Below, in pieces: positions 1 through 10,493 of a stretch of 64,000 nt of DNA; the stretch's first letter is position 1, and every line of letters starts with the position of its first letter. The position numbers and the translations under genes were made by a program. The notes below the pieces were generated by a model. The model worked only from the letters and a program-made list of their open reading frames with translations, was not told the origin of the DNA and did not search any database. This DNA is from Rosellinia necatrix (taxonomy: Eukaryota > Ascomycota > Sordariomycetes > Xylariales > Xylariaceae): positions 4,836,001 to 4,900,000 of the forward strand of contig JAGYVD010000002.1 in the NCBI GenBank assembly GCA_021209875.1. Reading direction: 5' to 3'.

Positions 1-464
1 ATGTCGTTATATCTTAATTCTAAATTATGACTAGGAATACGGAGCTGTTATGTTGACGGCCATTACTCTCCTTTAATTAGCAAACATGATTGTTTCAGTC
101 GTCTGGCGCTTGGTAGATGTGATATAGGTCGATAGATGGCCACGGATAAGGTTTGGCTTGCCTACAGTGTTGGGATGAATGGAATCATATTACCAATAAT
201 AGCAACTATTAAGTCTATTTTTATGAACAGGGATGTTTAACAGCGCGTATAGATCATTTCAAAACAAAACAGAATGACTTCGTACGCTGCCTATCTCTCA
301 GCCTCGGTAACCTGACCACAATGGCCCCAGTCCTTGCGAGTAGCCACACCACGTGGATAAGGCGATGCGGGTAACGGCCTACCGACTAGAGCCCTCTTCT
401 CGGCCTTATACAAGGACCACAGAGGCAGCTGGAGTCCTGGCTATGTAGCTGGTTCGGGGCTCTC
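1..464. other. Intergenic, no gene seen
   Basis: AT-leaning sequence downstream (3') of the minus-strand transporter gene. No reading frame with recognisable protein character and no clear repeat was seen. Confidence 0.5.
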
Positions 465-2451
465 CTAAACTTCAATAACAGGACCAGTGTATACTTTCCT
501 CGCCCATGCAAAGTAATATATAACACTGAATGACAAAACTACAACGGTTGCTAGCACAGCCCAGTTGAAATTCTGAGGCGTTACCATTCTCGATGCAGGC
601 CAGAAGCTGAAGAAAAGAAAAAATACTAGGAAAGCGATCGCCAATATATTGATTATCACTCCCAGGATACCCCGAACACGCCAGGGTCCCCAGCATAGGT
701 CAGAGCCGATCCTGTTGACTTCGTCATCGCTGTCAGTGGGCTCCCGAATACCTCCAGTGAGTCTACGATAAAGTAGGACGCAGGCTGCAAGTACTGATAT
801 GACTAAAGTTAGTACGTAGTGAAAAAGAGAGGCACGGAATGGTTGATTAGCAGGCATAAACAAGGGAATATAACTGGGTGGGCCTCCAGGACCAGTTGCG
901 CATATATAATAGAGGGGCATCGCCTCCAGGCTCCTTCGAAGCTGAGGTTGGGATATGATCAAAAGAATGATAGTAGGGCTTACAGTAAGATCCGAGCAGA
1001 CCTATAATCGATACAGATATGACACCGTTGAAAGCAGTCGCATTGCCGATGTTGATGAGCGAGAGGATGATCGAGAGGACAGCTGTAGTCAGCACAGCAT
1101 AAATGGGTATGCTTGTTCTCGTGCTAGTTTTTTTCAAGACTTGCCAGCCTGGAATGGCACGGTCTCGAGCGAATGCCCAGTAGATTCGCGAAGTGGAAGC
1201 TAGAGCGCCCGTCGCGGCGGTAAAGGTCATAACCACGACCAAGGAAGACAGCACAGCGGCGCCTGCTGTCGAACCAAGGGCATTACGAAGCACGGGCATG
1301 AAGGGGAAATGTGCATCTTCTGCCAAGACCGTATTTATATCCCCTAGGCAGTACAAAAAGGCGATGGTCATACCAAAGCCTAATATGCCATTGATAATGA
1401 GGGTAGCAAGTAGCGACCAAGGCAACACAATAGCTGGGTTGCGGATTTCTTCCGCCATCTAACAGATGTGAGTAGCGACGAACGGTTCGGGCAACTTTGA
1501 AAGAACAAGGAAAGCTGCTTACATGCATCGCTCCATCGCCTCCAAGCAAGGAGAAAACAGTGCCCGCGATACCGATGCTAAAGGAGACACCTTGGGTCTG
1601 CCAGTGGCCTTCGTTTAAAAAGGTGGCGAACACGTCTTGTGTCGTAGCGTGCTCGCCCAGCAGTACAAGAGGCAATAAAACAGCGAAAAAGCCGAGAATA
1701 TGAAAAATAAAAGCGATACCTTCGAATTTCGCAAATGCAGCACTGAAAGACATGTTGATCGTGTAGTTCAGAAGAATGACCCCCCAGCTAATAAGGGTGC
1801 CGTGCCAGGTTTGCATTCGGTCCCGGTATTCCGGGTGCGTCAACAGAACAAGGCTTTGTATCATATTACCCGTCAAGAGTCCGGACGCCGAGATAATGGC
1901 CTGCCATCCGGTTAACTGCAGCCAGCCAGTAATGTACCCAAGAAATTTCTGTGTCGACGGCGGTGATAGAATCGACACCCAATGGTACTGCCCACCAGAT
2001 GTGGGCGCCATTGACACCATTTCGGAGAGCGTGATAAATATACAGATCGTTCCCAGCCAGGCTACAATGTAGCCATAGACGATGCCCGCGGGGCCGCCAC
2101 TATACCGTCCGCATGAGCAACTTATTGAAGAGAGAGGTGAAAGCCAGCCGTCGCAAGTGGTGACCTACTTGGATATCCCCGAGATGAAAACGCTATGTCC
2201 ATGTCAGGCACCTTTGGAGGAGGAGCAAGGGGAGGAATAATGACGTACAACAAAGACGCTTCCCAGGTGATGAGAATGGTGCAACTGAAACCGAGGATGG
2301 TCACGAAGCCAAAGCTTCTCTTGAGAACCGGCTTCTTCCCCAGGCGCGTCAAGGCGGCATCGTCGGCAGAGAGCGGACCTGAGATGGTGGTCCGCGAAAA
2401 GGGCAATCGCTCGCCCACGACGGATACGTGCTCGGCTCCCTTCATTTCCAT
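465..2451 (-). CDS. APC-superfamily choline/GABA/amino-acid permease
   Basis: Polytopic plasma-membrane transporter of the fungal APC group that includes Hnm1 (choline) and Uga4 (GABA). Model of 4 exons: 2451-2249, 2099-1523, 1458-984, 802-465, giving 530 residues in one phase-consistent frame. The last intron ends in a textbook TACTAAC branch site and TAG. The N-terminus has the family LGKKPVLKRSFGF stretch, followed by the segment FGGPAGIVYGY and SEMVSMAPTSGGQYHW. The central GGDGAMHMAEEIRNP is typical of this family, and the C-terminus has LLYRRLTGG and a final hydrophobic pair. About 12 membrane segments are expected, and length is normal for the family. The substrate cannot be read from sequence, and choline, GABA, other amino acids or polyamines all remain possible. 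The leader just upstream of the ATG is full of short tandem repeats. Confidence 0.88.
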
Positions 2452-2460
2452 TGTAGACGG

Positions 2461-2662
2461 AGCTTAACAGAGCTTAACAGAGCTTAACGGAGCTCAACGG
2501 AGCTTAACGGAGCTTGCCTCTTGTCAGTTTCGGGTCACAGGTAGGTCACAGGTAGGTCACAAGTAAACGAGAAGCAGACAACTGCATTCGTTCCCCCGGC
2601 GATTGACAAAGGCGAGATGGCAGCCGGTGTCGATTCAGACGGTGTCGATTCAGACGGTGGGC
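2461..2662. repeat. Cluster of short tandem repeats in transporter leader
   Basis: Three different short tandem arrays lie directly upstream of the transporter ATG: a 10-bp unit (AGCTTAACAG and variants) about 5.5 times at 2461-2515, an 11-bp unit (GTCACAGGTAG) about 2.7 times near 2535-2562, and a 15-bp unit (GTGTCGATTCAGACG) twice near 2627-2660. They would fall in the 5'UTR or proximal promoter. Confidence 0.85.
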
Positions 2663-3564
2663 TGGAAAGGAGGCATGCAATAGCCGGCACCGCCGATCCC
2701 CCCCCCGATTGTGTGTTTTATAACAAGTCGAGGGGAGGGCAGAGCCTCGATGATATCTCTCCCTCGCGCCCGGGCTCAGCTGCTGACCTTGCCGGTAACG
2801 CCCCTAGCTTACGTCTCAGCTCCTCGCTTGGCCTACATCGCTTGGCCTGCATCGCTCTCTGGACGCCATCGAATGTCAAGGGGGTCCGTCGGTGACATGA
2901 CCGCTTTTTAGGGATGTTAGTCGCCGCCAATAGTCAACCGTCCCAGGTCGTCCTAATATGTACAAGGACAAAGTAGAGCTGTAACCACACACCCTTACGA
3001 AACGAATCAATGCTCGTTAGCTTGGACCTAATGTCGGCCGATTATGCAGAGTTCATATGCACAGAGGCTAGACCGGACCAAATGAGTGCCACAAAATTCC
3101 AATTACAGTTAGCGCGCGATAAATGCCGACGGCGTCATATCTGGAGGTAGTACATAGCAGGTACGAAGTAACTACAAGATGGCCCCAAATAGCACATAAC
3201 TTAAGCCACGTCCGTCATAGTAGTTTCTTTTCACTGTGATATATGATATATTAGCGCCCGAGTACCCAAGAGAGCTGGTATACCAGCGCCTTCGCTACCT
3301 ATTACCTATGCTGCCAGAGCAATTTGTGGCCCCCCTTTTTAGCTTAGCACTCTCGCCCACACACAACCCGACAGACACTGCTACTCACATTTCCTCGCTT
3401 CGGGAGCCGTGTGTACATGCTTTGCAACATGATAGGTATTATGTATTATGCCACCAGACCGCCAAGAGAAATACTATCGCCAGAAATGCCGAAGTACTAA
3501 TTGCTTCGTTTCTCTTGAACTAGCTACCTATCGACTAACAGGTCAACCTACGCAAAAGAATACT
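2663..3564. other. Intergenic, promoter side of transporter
   Basis: No gene recognised. It includes a 14-bp duplication (CGCTTGGCCTACAT, then CGCTTGGCCTGCAT) near 2826-2853. The remainder is unique sequence leading to the 3' end of the rhodopsin-domain gene. Confidence 0.5.
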
Positions 3565-4721
3565 CTACCCACTCATTCTGTACCCATTAACATGAGAGGG
3601 ATTATAATCTCTGGTCACCATTCCTTCTCCCGAGTCACCAGTACTATCCACACGCATAATGTCAGCTTCCAAGCTCTTCATGAACGGCTTCAGGTACGGT
3701 ATGCAGGCCGTCGTTATGCTCAACGAGCCACATATCTGGTTCAATGTGGCTGGCAACCATGCGTTGTATGTAACGTCAGGAAGTGAGTATGTGCCTCTGA
3801 ATACGACAAGTTGAGCTACAATAACAACTATTACTCTGATCGACTGTTAGCTTTGAATGCTGATCTGATTGAGGGGGAGTATGAACAGAGGAGCGAAAAG
3901 GATGACACACAAGGTTCGTGTAGAGAATATGAATATCAATAGAGCTTTCTTTAAGAGTGATAGGCGAAGGGTCCTGAGTACCAGGATGTACTGCGCAATG
4001 AAACAGAGCTCAGTGCCTGCATCTAGCACGCTGATATATGTCCACCAGGCTCTCTATACTTGTCAGATGAGTGGCACACGTAGCTGGGGGAGGGGGGGGG
4101 GAACATACCCGATCAATGCAATGCTGACCATATATATAGTCCCAGGGTGCTGGGGCTCTACATCGAGCGAAAGAAGTCGCCGTGGAAGTTACCGCCCATA
4201 ACCCTACGATTGCCATAATACCAACAGCAATTCGGTGATGGGCTTTCTCTAGGCTTATTCGGTAGATGAACGAGGCGAGAGACCACTTGACCAAAGTCAA
4301 CGTGAGTATCAGGAGGGGAGTGCTAGCATATTCAGCCTTCACTTGAACGTTAGCGTCAGTTTCTAAACGGATTAATGAGCTGTCCATACCTTCAGCGTAT
4401 TGCTGATTGTCTCTTCACTCAAGGTGCTCATTGCTTTCCCGAGTCCGAAAGATGCGCCTATAGAAACCGAAATGGTTTCGGCGAGGAAGGCAATCTGCAG
4501 ATGATGAGAGACTGGACTATTGACGAACAAGTTTGGCCAGCGGGGAAACGAACCTGCGCCATCAGGATGAGTTTGTCATCCCATCGAAACGTCCATCCGT
4601 TCGTCATGTATTTTGTCCCCATACGAGCACATATACCGAAGACGGATACAATAAACAGAAACCACACCAAGAGCTGAACGACATTGCTCTTGTCACTTGA
4701 AATATCTGGCCTCTCCCTCAT
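3565..4721 (-). CDS. PTH11-like fungal rhodopsin-domain integral membrane protein
   Basis: Five-exon model: 4721-4554, 4494-4390, 4336-4109, 4053-3911, 3835-3565, giving 304 residues. It shows the fungal rhodopsin-domain hallmarks in order: an N-terminal membrane segment and GICARMGTKYMTNGWTF-RWDD, a loop ending in FGLGKAM, LLILTLTLVKWSLASFIYR, a WDYIYGQHCID loop, RAWWTYISVLDAGTELCF, a hydrophobic block, and the C-terminal SITTACIPYLKPFMKSLEA signature. About seven membrane segments are expected. The fourth intron (75 bp, GTGTGT donor, CTAAC branch, CAG acceptor) removes an in-frame TAA, and without it the gene would look broken. No CFEM domain is present. Family members are putative surface receptors or sensors (PTH11 of Magnaporthe), but the role here is unknown. 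Confidence 0.8.
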
Positions 4722-5870
4722 CTCTGAGAGCCTTTTTCGGGAAAAGGGATAAAAGATCTGTATGAAATAATGTGCTGGCCACTCTTACGTGGGCGTTGGA
4801 AATTGCACAAAGGATATCAGCAGCGGTAGACATAAACGGAAATTGAAACGAAGAGCCACTGAGATTGTTTATTTGACTACATCGTAAGGAGACCCCGGAT
4901 AGAAGAGATGAGGCGAGGAGTGCAGATGCATATCATCAGTCGGCGGGCTTGGTAGGAAGACGTAGGGTATGATCGGGCCACTTCGCTGCCCAGTAGATCG
5001 GTAGCCTATCCGCAAACGAGGATTTATCGATATGCGAGAAGCTGTCTGCCGGGGGCTTAGACATCCTACGAGAATCAGCCGAATGCTTTACCATATCGTA
5101 TCGAAGCGTTGTTCGCCCTTCAGCTGTCAATCTACCTACAAGTACCTTGGTGTACATATGCAGGCTGCCTTGGCAAGATCCTTTTACCACATGAGGGCAG
5201 GGTAATAGCCGCGATCAGTTGCCACAAGTAGCAACGATAGGTTGGAAACACAAGTTGGGGCTGTCGTTTGATGCCATCCATGTACAAGGACGCGGTAATT
5301 ATCTTTGATGGGTTATTCACCTGGGCGAGAATCGAGGTGCTGGTGTAATTGGAGAGGTGGCCATGTAGGCTTGCCTCCCCATGCATAGGCAACAAACAAC
5401 GGTTTTTTTTTTCGTAGCCAAGGCTCTCAAACATCCAGACACCGAAAATGAGGCTTTTCAAACCCCCCACCCGTTAGGTATGTCTCTGCCTTTGGTCACC
5501 CCCTTTTCTCCTTCTCCGACCCCCGCTCCACCATAGCTCCCAGGCTCCAAGATATTAACACTGGCCAAGACTTTTCTGCCATTGCTATATTTATGTTCGA
5601 ATCGAATGAAGAGTCTGGTCAGCAATTGACCCAAAGCTAGTTTCCAATCCAAGGCAGCAGCCCCGAGACACTCGCGAAAGACTCTGGAAGCCGCCGGTCG
5701 GGCGAGTACTAGCGCAACAAGTAAGCCCGCAGAGCACACGTGTATAAGGGCCGAAAAGACATTCTGCTTCTGTCTCGTTAAAATACTGTGTAAATCATAG
5801 GACAACTGTGTGATTGACCTGTCCATTGCCTCCAGAGCTTACCAGCTAATGATAGACCATGGCAACACGA
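4722..5870 (-). other. Unresolved coding-like stretch, possible gene or remnant
   Basis: Several minus-strand open frames (5826-5458, then 5470-5132, then 5190-4936) look somewhat protein-like. Examples are a hydrophobic LVALVLARPAASRVFRECLG block and a C-terminal stretch ending HTLRLPTKPAD. I could not join them into one model with convincing splice sites and recognise no family. It could be a divergent gene, a decayed gene or chance. Confidence 0.2.
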
Positions 5871-7080
5871 GAGAGAGCCGTGGCTTGCAGAGATCGAACC
5901 CCCCGCATGCAGGCAAATAGCTATTACCTAGGTAGGTGATGCAGTGGAGGCTTGCCTTTGACCAGGCATACATAGGTATGAAGCAAATAGGCCCGTCAGT
6001 CCCTATCGAATATGGTGGGGGTCAGTTTAGGGGTGGCTTTTCAACGCTGCTGCAATTACCTACTGAGGACCTGTCATGCACAACTGCGCCAATATACGGA
6101 ATTGTAGCAGTCACACAGCGGTGTCACCGCATTTTGGGATGCATAACGTAGCATAGTGTAGTATAGTGCGCCAATTACATTAAACTAGGCAGTTACTCCT
6201 TCCAGGCCTGTTACTTCGGCGACAAGATGCCGGCATCTCGGGTCCACCTGATTGCCGCAAATCTGGGGAAGGTCCCAAGGTTGCGCTGCAGAGTTGGCGT
6301 GACATGACACGGGGTTCGCCGTGCCAGTAAGCGGCGGATTACTTCAGCGCCAAGACGTCACTACCACCAAAATGCAAGATGTTTCTCCCCTCGGCCCTCC
6401 CGACCGTCCCAATCCCATATCACACGTGCTATCCCAGAGCCCGTCCAGAGCCCGGAGGCTCTACTGTTATAATATTTATTACACTGCATTCAGAAACCCC
6501 AACCCAAAGCCCAGAGGAGCCTCCTCGATTATAACACCATATCGCCCGTACAGGTGCCTAATGCGACACTGGCATGCATGCTCATCATTGTCTCACGTTT
6601 CGCCAACCATTCGGTCAGAATTCAATCTCTGCACGCCCAGCCAGAACAGCCACCAACGTGGTACCAATCGTGACTCTGACAACGTGCCGACGGAAGGGAC
6701 AGGCCATTGACCTCTAGTGTAGTTACTGGCTAGTCCGAGCTTGGGTGACGAGAGAGGTAAGCACTAGATCGCGCCTTTGAGGCTCGACGATGGCGCTCAT
6801 TGCACGAGGCTTCTCATGAGGTGTTCCTTTTTCTCCATTTCTTTCTTCCTTTCCTTTTTCTTAAAAAAAGAAAAGAGAAAAAAAAATATTAAGATAGTAT
6901 AGTAACTGCTACTCCAGGTCTCACGGACATCCGTTCTCTGCCTTGACAATAATCATAAACAGTTAGATTGATGCCGTGACTGGGGTTGTCGGCAAGGTAT
7001 TTCCATGATCAGAAGATCAAGACTTATTTTAGCTTGTCCTAGGCTGCAATAAACCACTACATCAACTGGCCATTCACTGC
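5871..7080. other. Intergenic, no gene seen
   Basis: No recognisable coding sequence. It contains a purine/pyrimidine-rich patch near 6830-6890 (T-rich followed by A-rich, potentially hairpin-forming). A 129-codon open frame at 6321-6710 has no recognisable protein character. Confidence 0.4.
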
Positions 7081-7445
7081 ATGACTAGCCTGCCACATTC
7101 ACCACCTTGTACCAACACCCACCTAGCCACCTAGGGTGGCTAGCCAATCAGGGGCCAGAATGGCTGTGGGTCATAACAATTATAATTGTTATAAAAAATA
7201 AAATAAAAATAGCAGGTGTAATTATATTATAAAGGGTATTATTTATTTATATACCTTGTTATTTATATAATATATTAAATAATATAATATTAACTAAGAT
7301 TAACTAGTTATATAAACATAATCTAGTATTATATTTACACTATATATTATATAAATAAAGCTTGCTATGTTTAAACCTTTAAAAAGGTATATAAAGTGGT
7401 GACTAACGCCCTGTACCAACGTTAAACTCATTTATTTATTTATTT
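7081..7445. other. AT-rich island with a perfect hairpin at its edge
   Basis: The stretch from about 7166 to 7400 is almost entirely A and T, in contrast to its surroundings. At its left edge, 7123-7143 is a perfect inverted repeat (CTAGCCACC, TAG spacer, GGTGGCTAG). The string TGTACCAAC occurs on both sides (near 7109 and 7413). This could be a decayed or RIP-mutated mobile element, but no transposase or clear terminal inverted repeats are visible. Confidence 0.45.
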
Positions 7446-8372
7446 ATTCATTCATGCTACTTCCTGTAGACAATCCCGGCTTGGCTACAGTTGTGGCGCT
7501 TGTTACCCAATGAATGGCTTGGGAGCACTTCGGGCCAAGTGTCAAGTTGTTAGGCTTTGCTCATCCAAATGCCCCTGATGCCCCCTTATCCCAGTTTACA
7601 GTAAGTGATTCGCCCGCGACGGACGCTGCGGCCACAAGCTTCCCGGCCCGAATCACTACCTCAACGCTCTGGACTGCTATATATGTGGTATGTAACAAGG
7701 GGGTGAACATTCAAGCAGTCATCTTTCACTTCATTAGCGCATCCTCATTGCCATGTCTACCACTACGCCATCAGCCGATCTGCGATGTCACGTTTTTTGA
7801 CGTTGTTGCGTAAGTATGAATGGTCTCCCTATGACTGATGCGGCACGTATCGCATCTCGAAAAGGGGACGGCTATCTCAAATCACGCCGCCCCCATTATC
7901 CAGATGCAGCCGGAAGAATTGAAGATGGGTCGCTCGTTTGGGCAACCTATTAAACCTGATCTTAGAAACGAACCCCCTAGATCTCCGCAAGGCAGCAGAG
8001 AAGAAACAACCTAGCCTGGGATAATAAGCTCTCTTCGTGGCCTCGGAGCCGGCATGCTAATGTGCAAGTTTGACGGACCTATGGCAGTAAGCAGACTGGC
8101 ACGGGGCTCGAATCTTCGTGGATGTCGTCACAGCAAGCCCGCGGGGGCCCTCGCGCCTGCTCAGACCACAGCTTGTCGTGCAATATACGTGTCATGTCGT
8201 ATCAGCCTCACTCGTCACTATTATGTAGACAATGACATATCGAGGCTAACATGCAATGCTGACACGCACCGCCATCACCGGCATGATGACTGACATTGGA
8301 CGGTATGCGGCGTGACCTTCTAGTCTATAGCCTCAAAGCGGATGGAGGGTAACCTACCCATATTCCGACCCC
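7446..8372. other. Intergenic upstream of the dioxygenase
   Basis: It starts with a short TTTA/TTCA microsatellite (about 7431-7455). Open frames at 7514-7813 and 8054-8293 show no family features. No gene supported. Confidence 0.4.
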
Positions 8373-8382
8373 TTTATATAAA
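8373..8382 (+). promoter_or_regulatory. Probable TATA box of the dioxygenase gene
   Basis: TTTATATAAA lies 87 bp upstream of the ATG at 8469, a fitting distance for a TATA element with a short CA-rich leader. Confidence 0.55.
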
Positions 8383-8468
8383 CAGGCCGTCAGTTCAAGT
8401 CAGTTAACACAAGGCCAGGCAACCCACAAACCATACCTAAGTAACTCGGACGAAGATACAATTACAAT

Positions 8469-9622
8469 ATGACGCTCAAGGTAGTAGACTTCTCTAAATA
8501 CACGGCAGGAAATGATGCGGAGCGCGCAGCAGTAGCTGAAGAGCTGCTGGCCGGCTTCGTGAAAGATGGAGCGGTAAAGTTGACGAACTACGGCCCAAGG
8601 GAGGCCTTAGCGGCCGATTGTTTGCAGGCTGTGAGTAAGCGTGTCGCTAGATGATAAGGGGCAATTATTAACCATTACGGCGCAGGCTCGCGACTTCTTC
8701 TCCATCCCATGGGAAGAGAAATTGGCGATAGCCAATGCAGCTGGGCCAAATCCGCAGCGTGGTTTCAGCGTCGTAGGTGTGGAACAAACATCGACGCTCT
8801 GGGAGGAAAACCTAAACGGGCACAAGAGCTGGGAGGCGCTTAGAGACGCTCGAGTTAGTAACAGCGGCAGCAGGGCTAGGGGACTGGCTAATTTCTCCAC
8901 AGGAACACTTCGACGCGGGCCCGCCAGGTGATGAAGAATTCGTCAACCGATGGCCCGAGGATGCTCGCCACTCGGGCTTCCGATCTCAAATGGAGTCGTT
9001 GTATGCCGAGCTTCAGCAGATCAGTGAGCGGATACTGTCCGCGATCGAAATGGGACTCGGTCTGCCACCACACCAGCTTACGTCATGCCTTAAGCCGGTA
9101 TCTAGCGAGATTCGATTGAATCACTACCCGTCCATCTCCCTGGAGAAGCTCGCAGAGGGCAGCATCAAGCGAACATGGCCCCATACCGACCTGGGGATGA
9201 TCTCGCTCATTTTCCAGGACCAGATCGGGGGCCTGGAGATAGAGGATCGGTCCGCGTCGGGCCCGCATGGGCATTCGTTCGTACCCGTGGCGCCGGTGAA
9301 CGAAAACGGCCCGCACCAGGTGGTTGTTGTCGTCAGTAACACACTGCAGTCTTTGACGAACGACGCCATCACGGCCGGTCGCCACCAGGTCTCCGTGCCC
9401 CCGACGATGAAGAACCAAGCTGAAGGCGAATGTCCGGAACGCTACTCTGCCGTCTTCTTCCTCAAGGCAGGCAGGGCCACCTCTGTAGCGCCGCTTTCGC
9501 AATTCGTCACCGACGCACGACCTGCTGCGTATAAAAACCTCTCGGCTTTGGAATTGCAGCAGAATGGTACCAAGAAGTTATATGGGATTTCGGAAACGGG
9601 CTCGCAAACTACACAGGCCTAG
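8469..9622 (+). CDS. 2OG-Fe(II) dioxygenase, isopenicillin-N-synthase-like
   Basis: Three exons: 8469-8630, 8686-8853, 8903-9622 (introns of 55 and 49 bp, all phase 0), 349 residues. The family folds an N-terminal DIOX_N region and a C-terminal double-stranded beta-helix that binds Fe(II) and 2-oxoglutarate. The iron ligands are visible: HTD within HTDLGMISLIFQD, and the distal His in TNDAITAGRHQV. The 2OG-binding RxS is RYS in PERYSAVFFLKAG. The N-terminus (VVDFSKYTAGNDAERAAVAEEL) and ARDFFSIPWEEKL are typical. The catalytic set therefore appears complete. The usual VNVGD stretch before the distal His reads VVVVSNT, a mild divergence. The substrate is unknown; relatives oxidise small molecules in primary or secondary metabolism. 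A TATA-like box lies upstream. Confidence 0.88.
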
Positions 9623-10493
9623 ATTAGTCTGGTGTGGTTTGCTCCGCCGCTGTTTCACACCACCTTCTCGAGAAATAAGGGCGAGGATAAGTTGAGAGCT
9701 GCATGTTGAGCGGGCAGGTGCAGTTACTACGTCGGTTATTATGTTGGTTGTTATGTCGGCACGATGCGCCATATCTTTCGAAGTACCTTAGTAGTCTTAT
9801 GTACTTACTTATACATTTACGCTGCATGACACAAACTCTATTGTTTATTTCGTGTAAAACAGGCAAGCAAACCTCTTTAACCATGATGGCGCTTCCAAGA
9901 GCGCCTAGGCAGTACAGTTATGTCCTTCAGGACAAGGGTTTACATATGAACACTAGACAATATATTTTAGAGGGTTCGTCAAGTTAATCTCAAGCAAAAG
10001 AAAGGTAAACGATAGATTATTACAATATGTTATCTGCTGTCGCATGGATGATTGTGGTTGCTTACTTAATCTTCACTCTCCTGACCTTGTTTAAATAGCT
10101 GTTTAGCTGATCAGGTCTGGTCCACTATCTGCATATCTATATTACTTAAATAGGTTAGATCAGTTGGTCGATATACACTTCCGTCAACACTTTGCTGCTC
10201 AATCCACTTGCCCATCTAGGTTAGATACTTAGCTATATGTACTTAACTAGGCAGGGGTTCAGACCAGTCAATGCTTTTTTGCCAGCCTTGTTACATCCAT
10301 ACTTGAGCACCTGGACGATATTTTAAAATCGGTTGGTTGCCTTACCGGCAACAACACCTTTCGTCTGTACGATTGATTGCGGCATCCCGTCTCCGAATCG
10401 AGCGCGCAGCCACGGCCCCAACCCCAATCGAGAAGGAACTCGTTTTATACTGCGAACGGCCCAGAGCAGGAACGCGCTTCGAGGGAAAACACC
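9623..10493. other. Intergenic between dioxygenase and CWC22
   Basis: No gene seen. It holds imperfect GT/TA-rich repeats near 9710-9765 and several TAGGTTAGAT-like motifs near 10150-10230. The part before 10494 is the CWC22 promoter and leader, ending in a strong start context (CACCATGG). Confidence 0.5.

Noticed and set aside
5885..5902. B-box-like GATCGAAC sequence suggesting a tRNA
   Set aside because: No matching A box at the right distance and no acceptor-stem pairing. The similar GGTTCGAGACC near 28640 fails for the same reasons.
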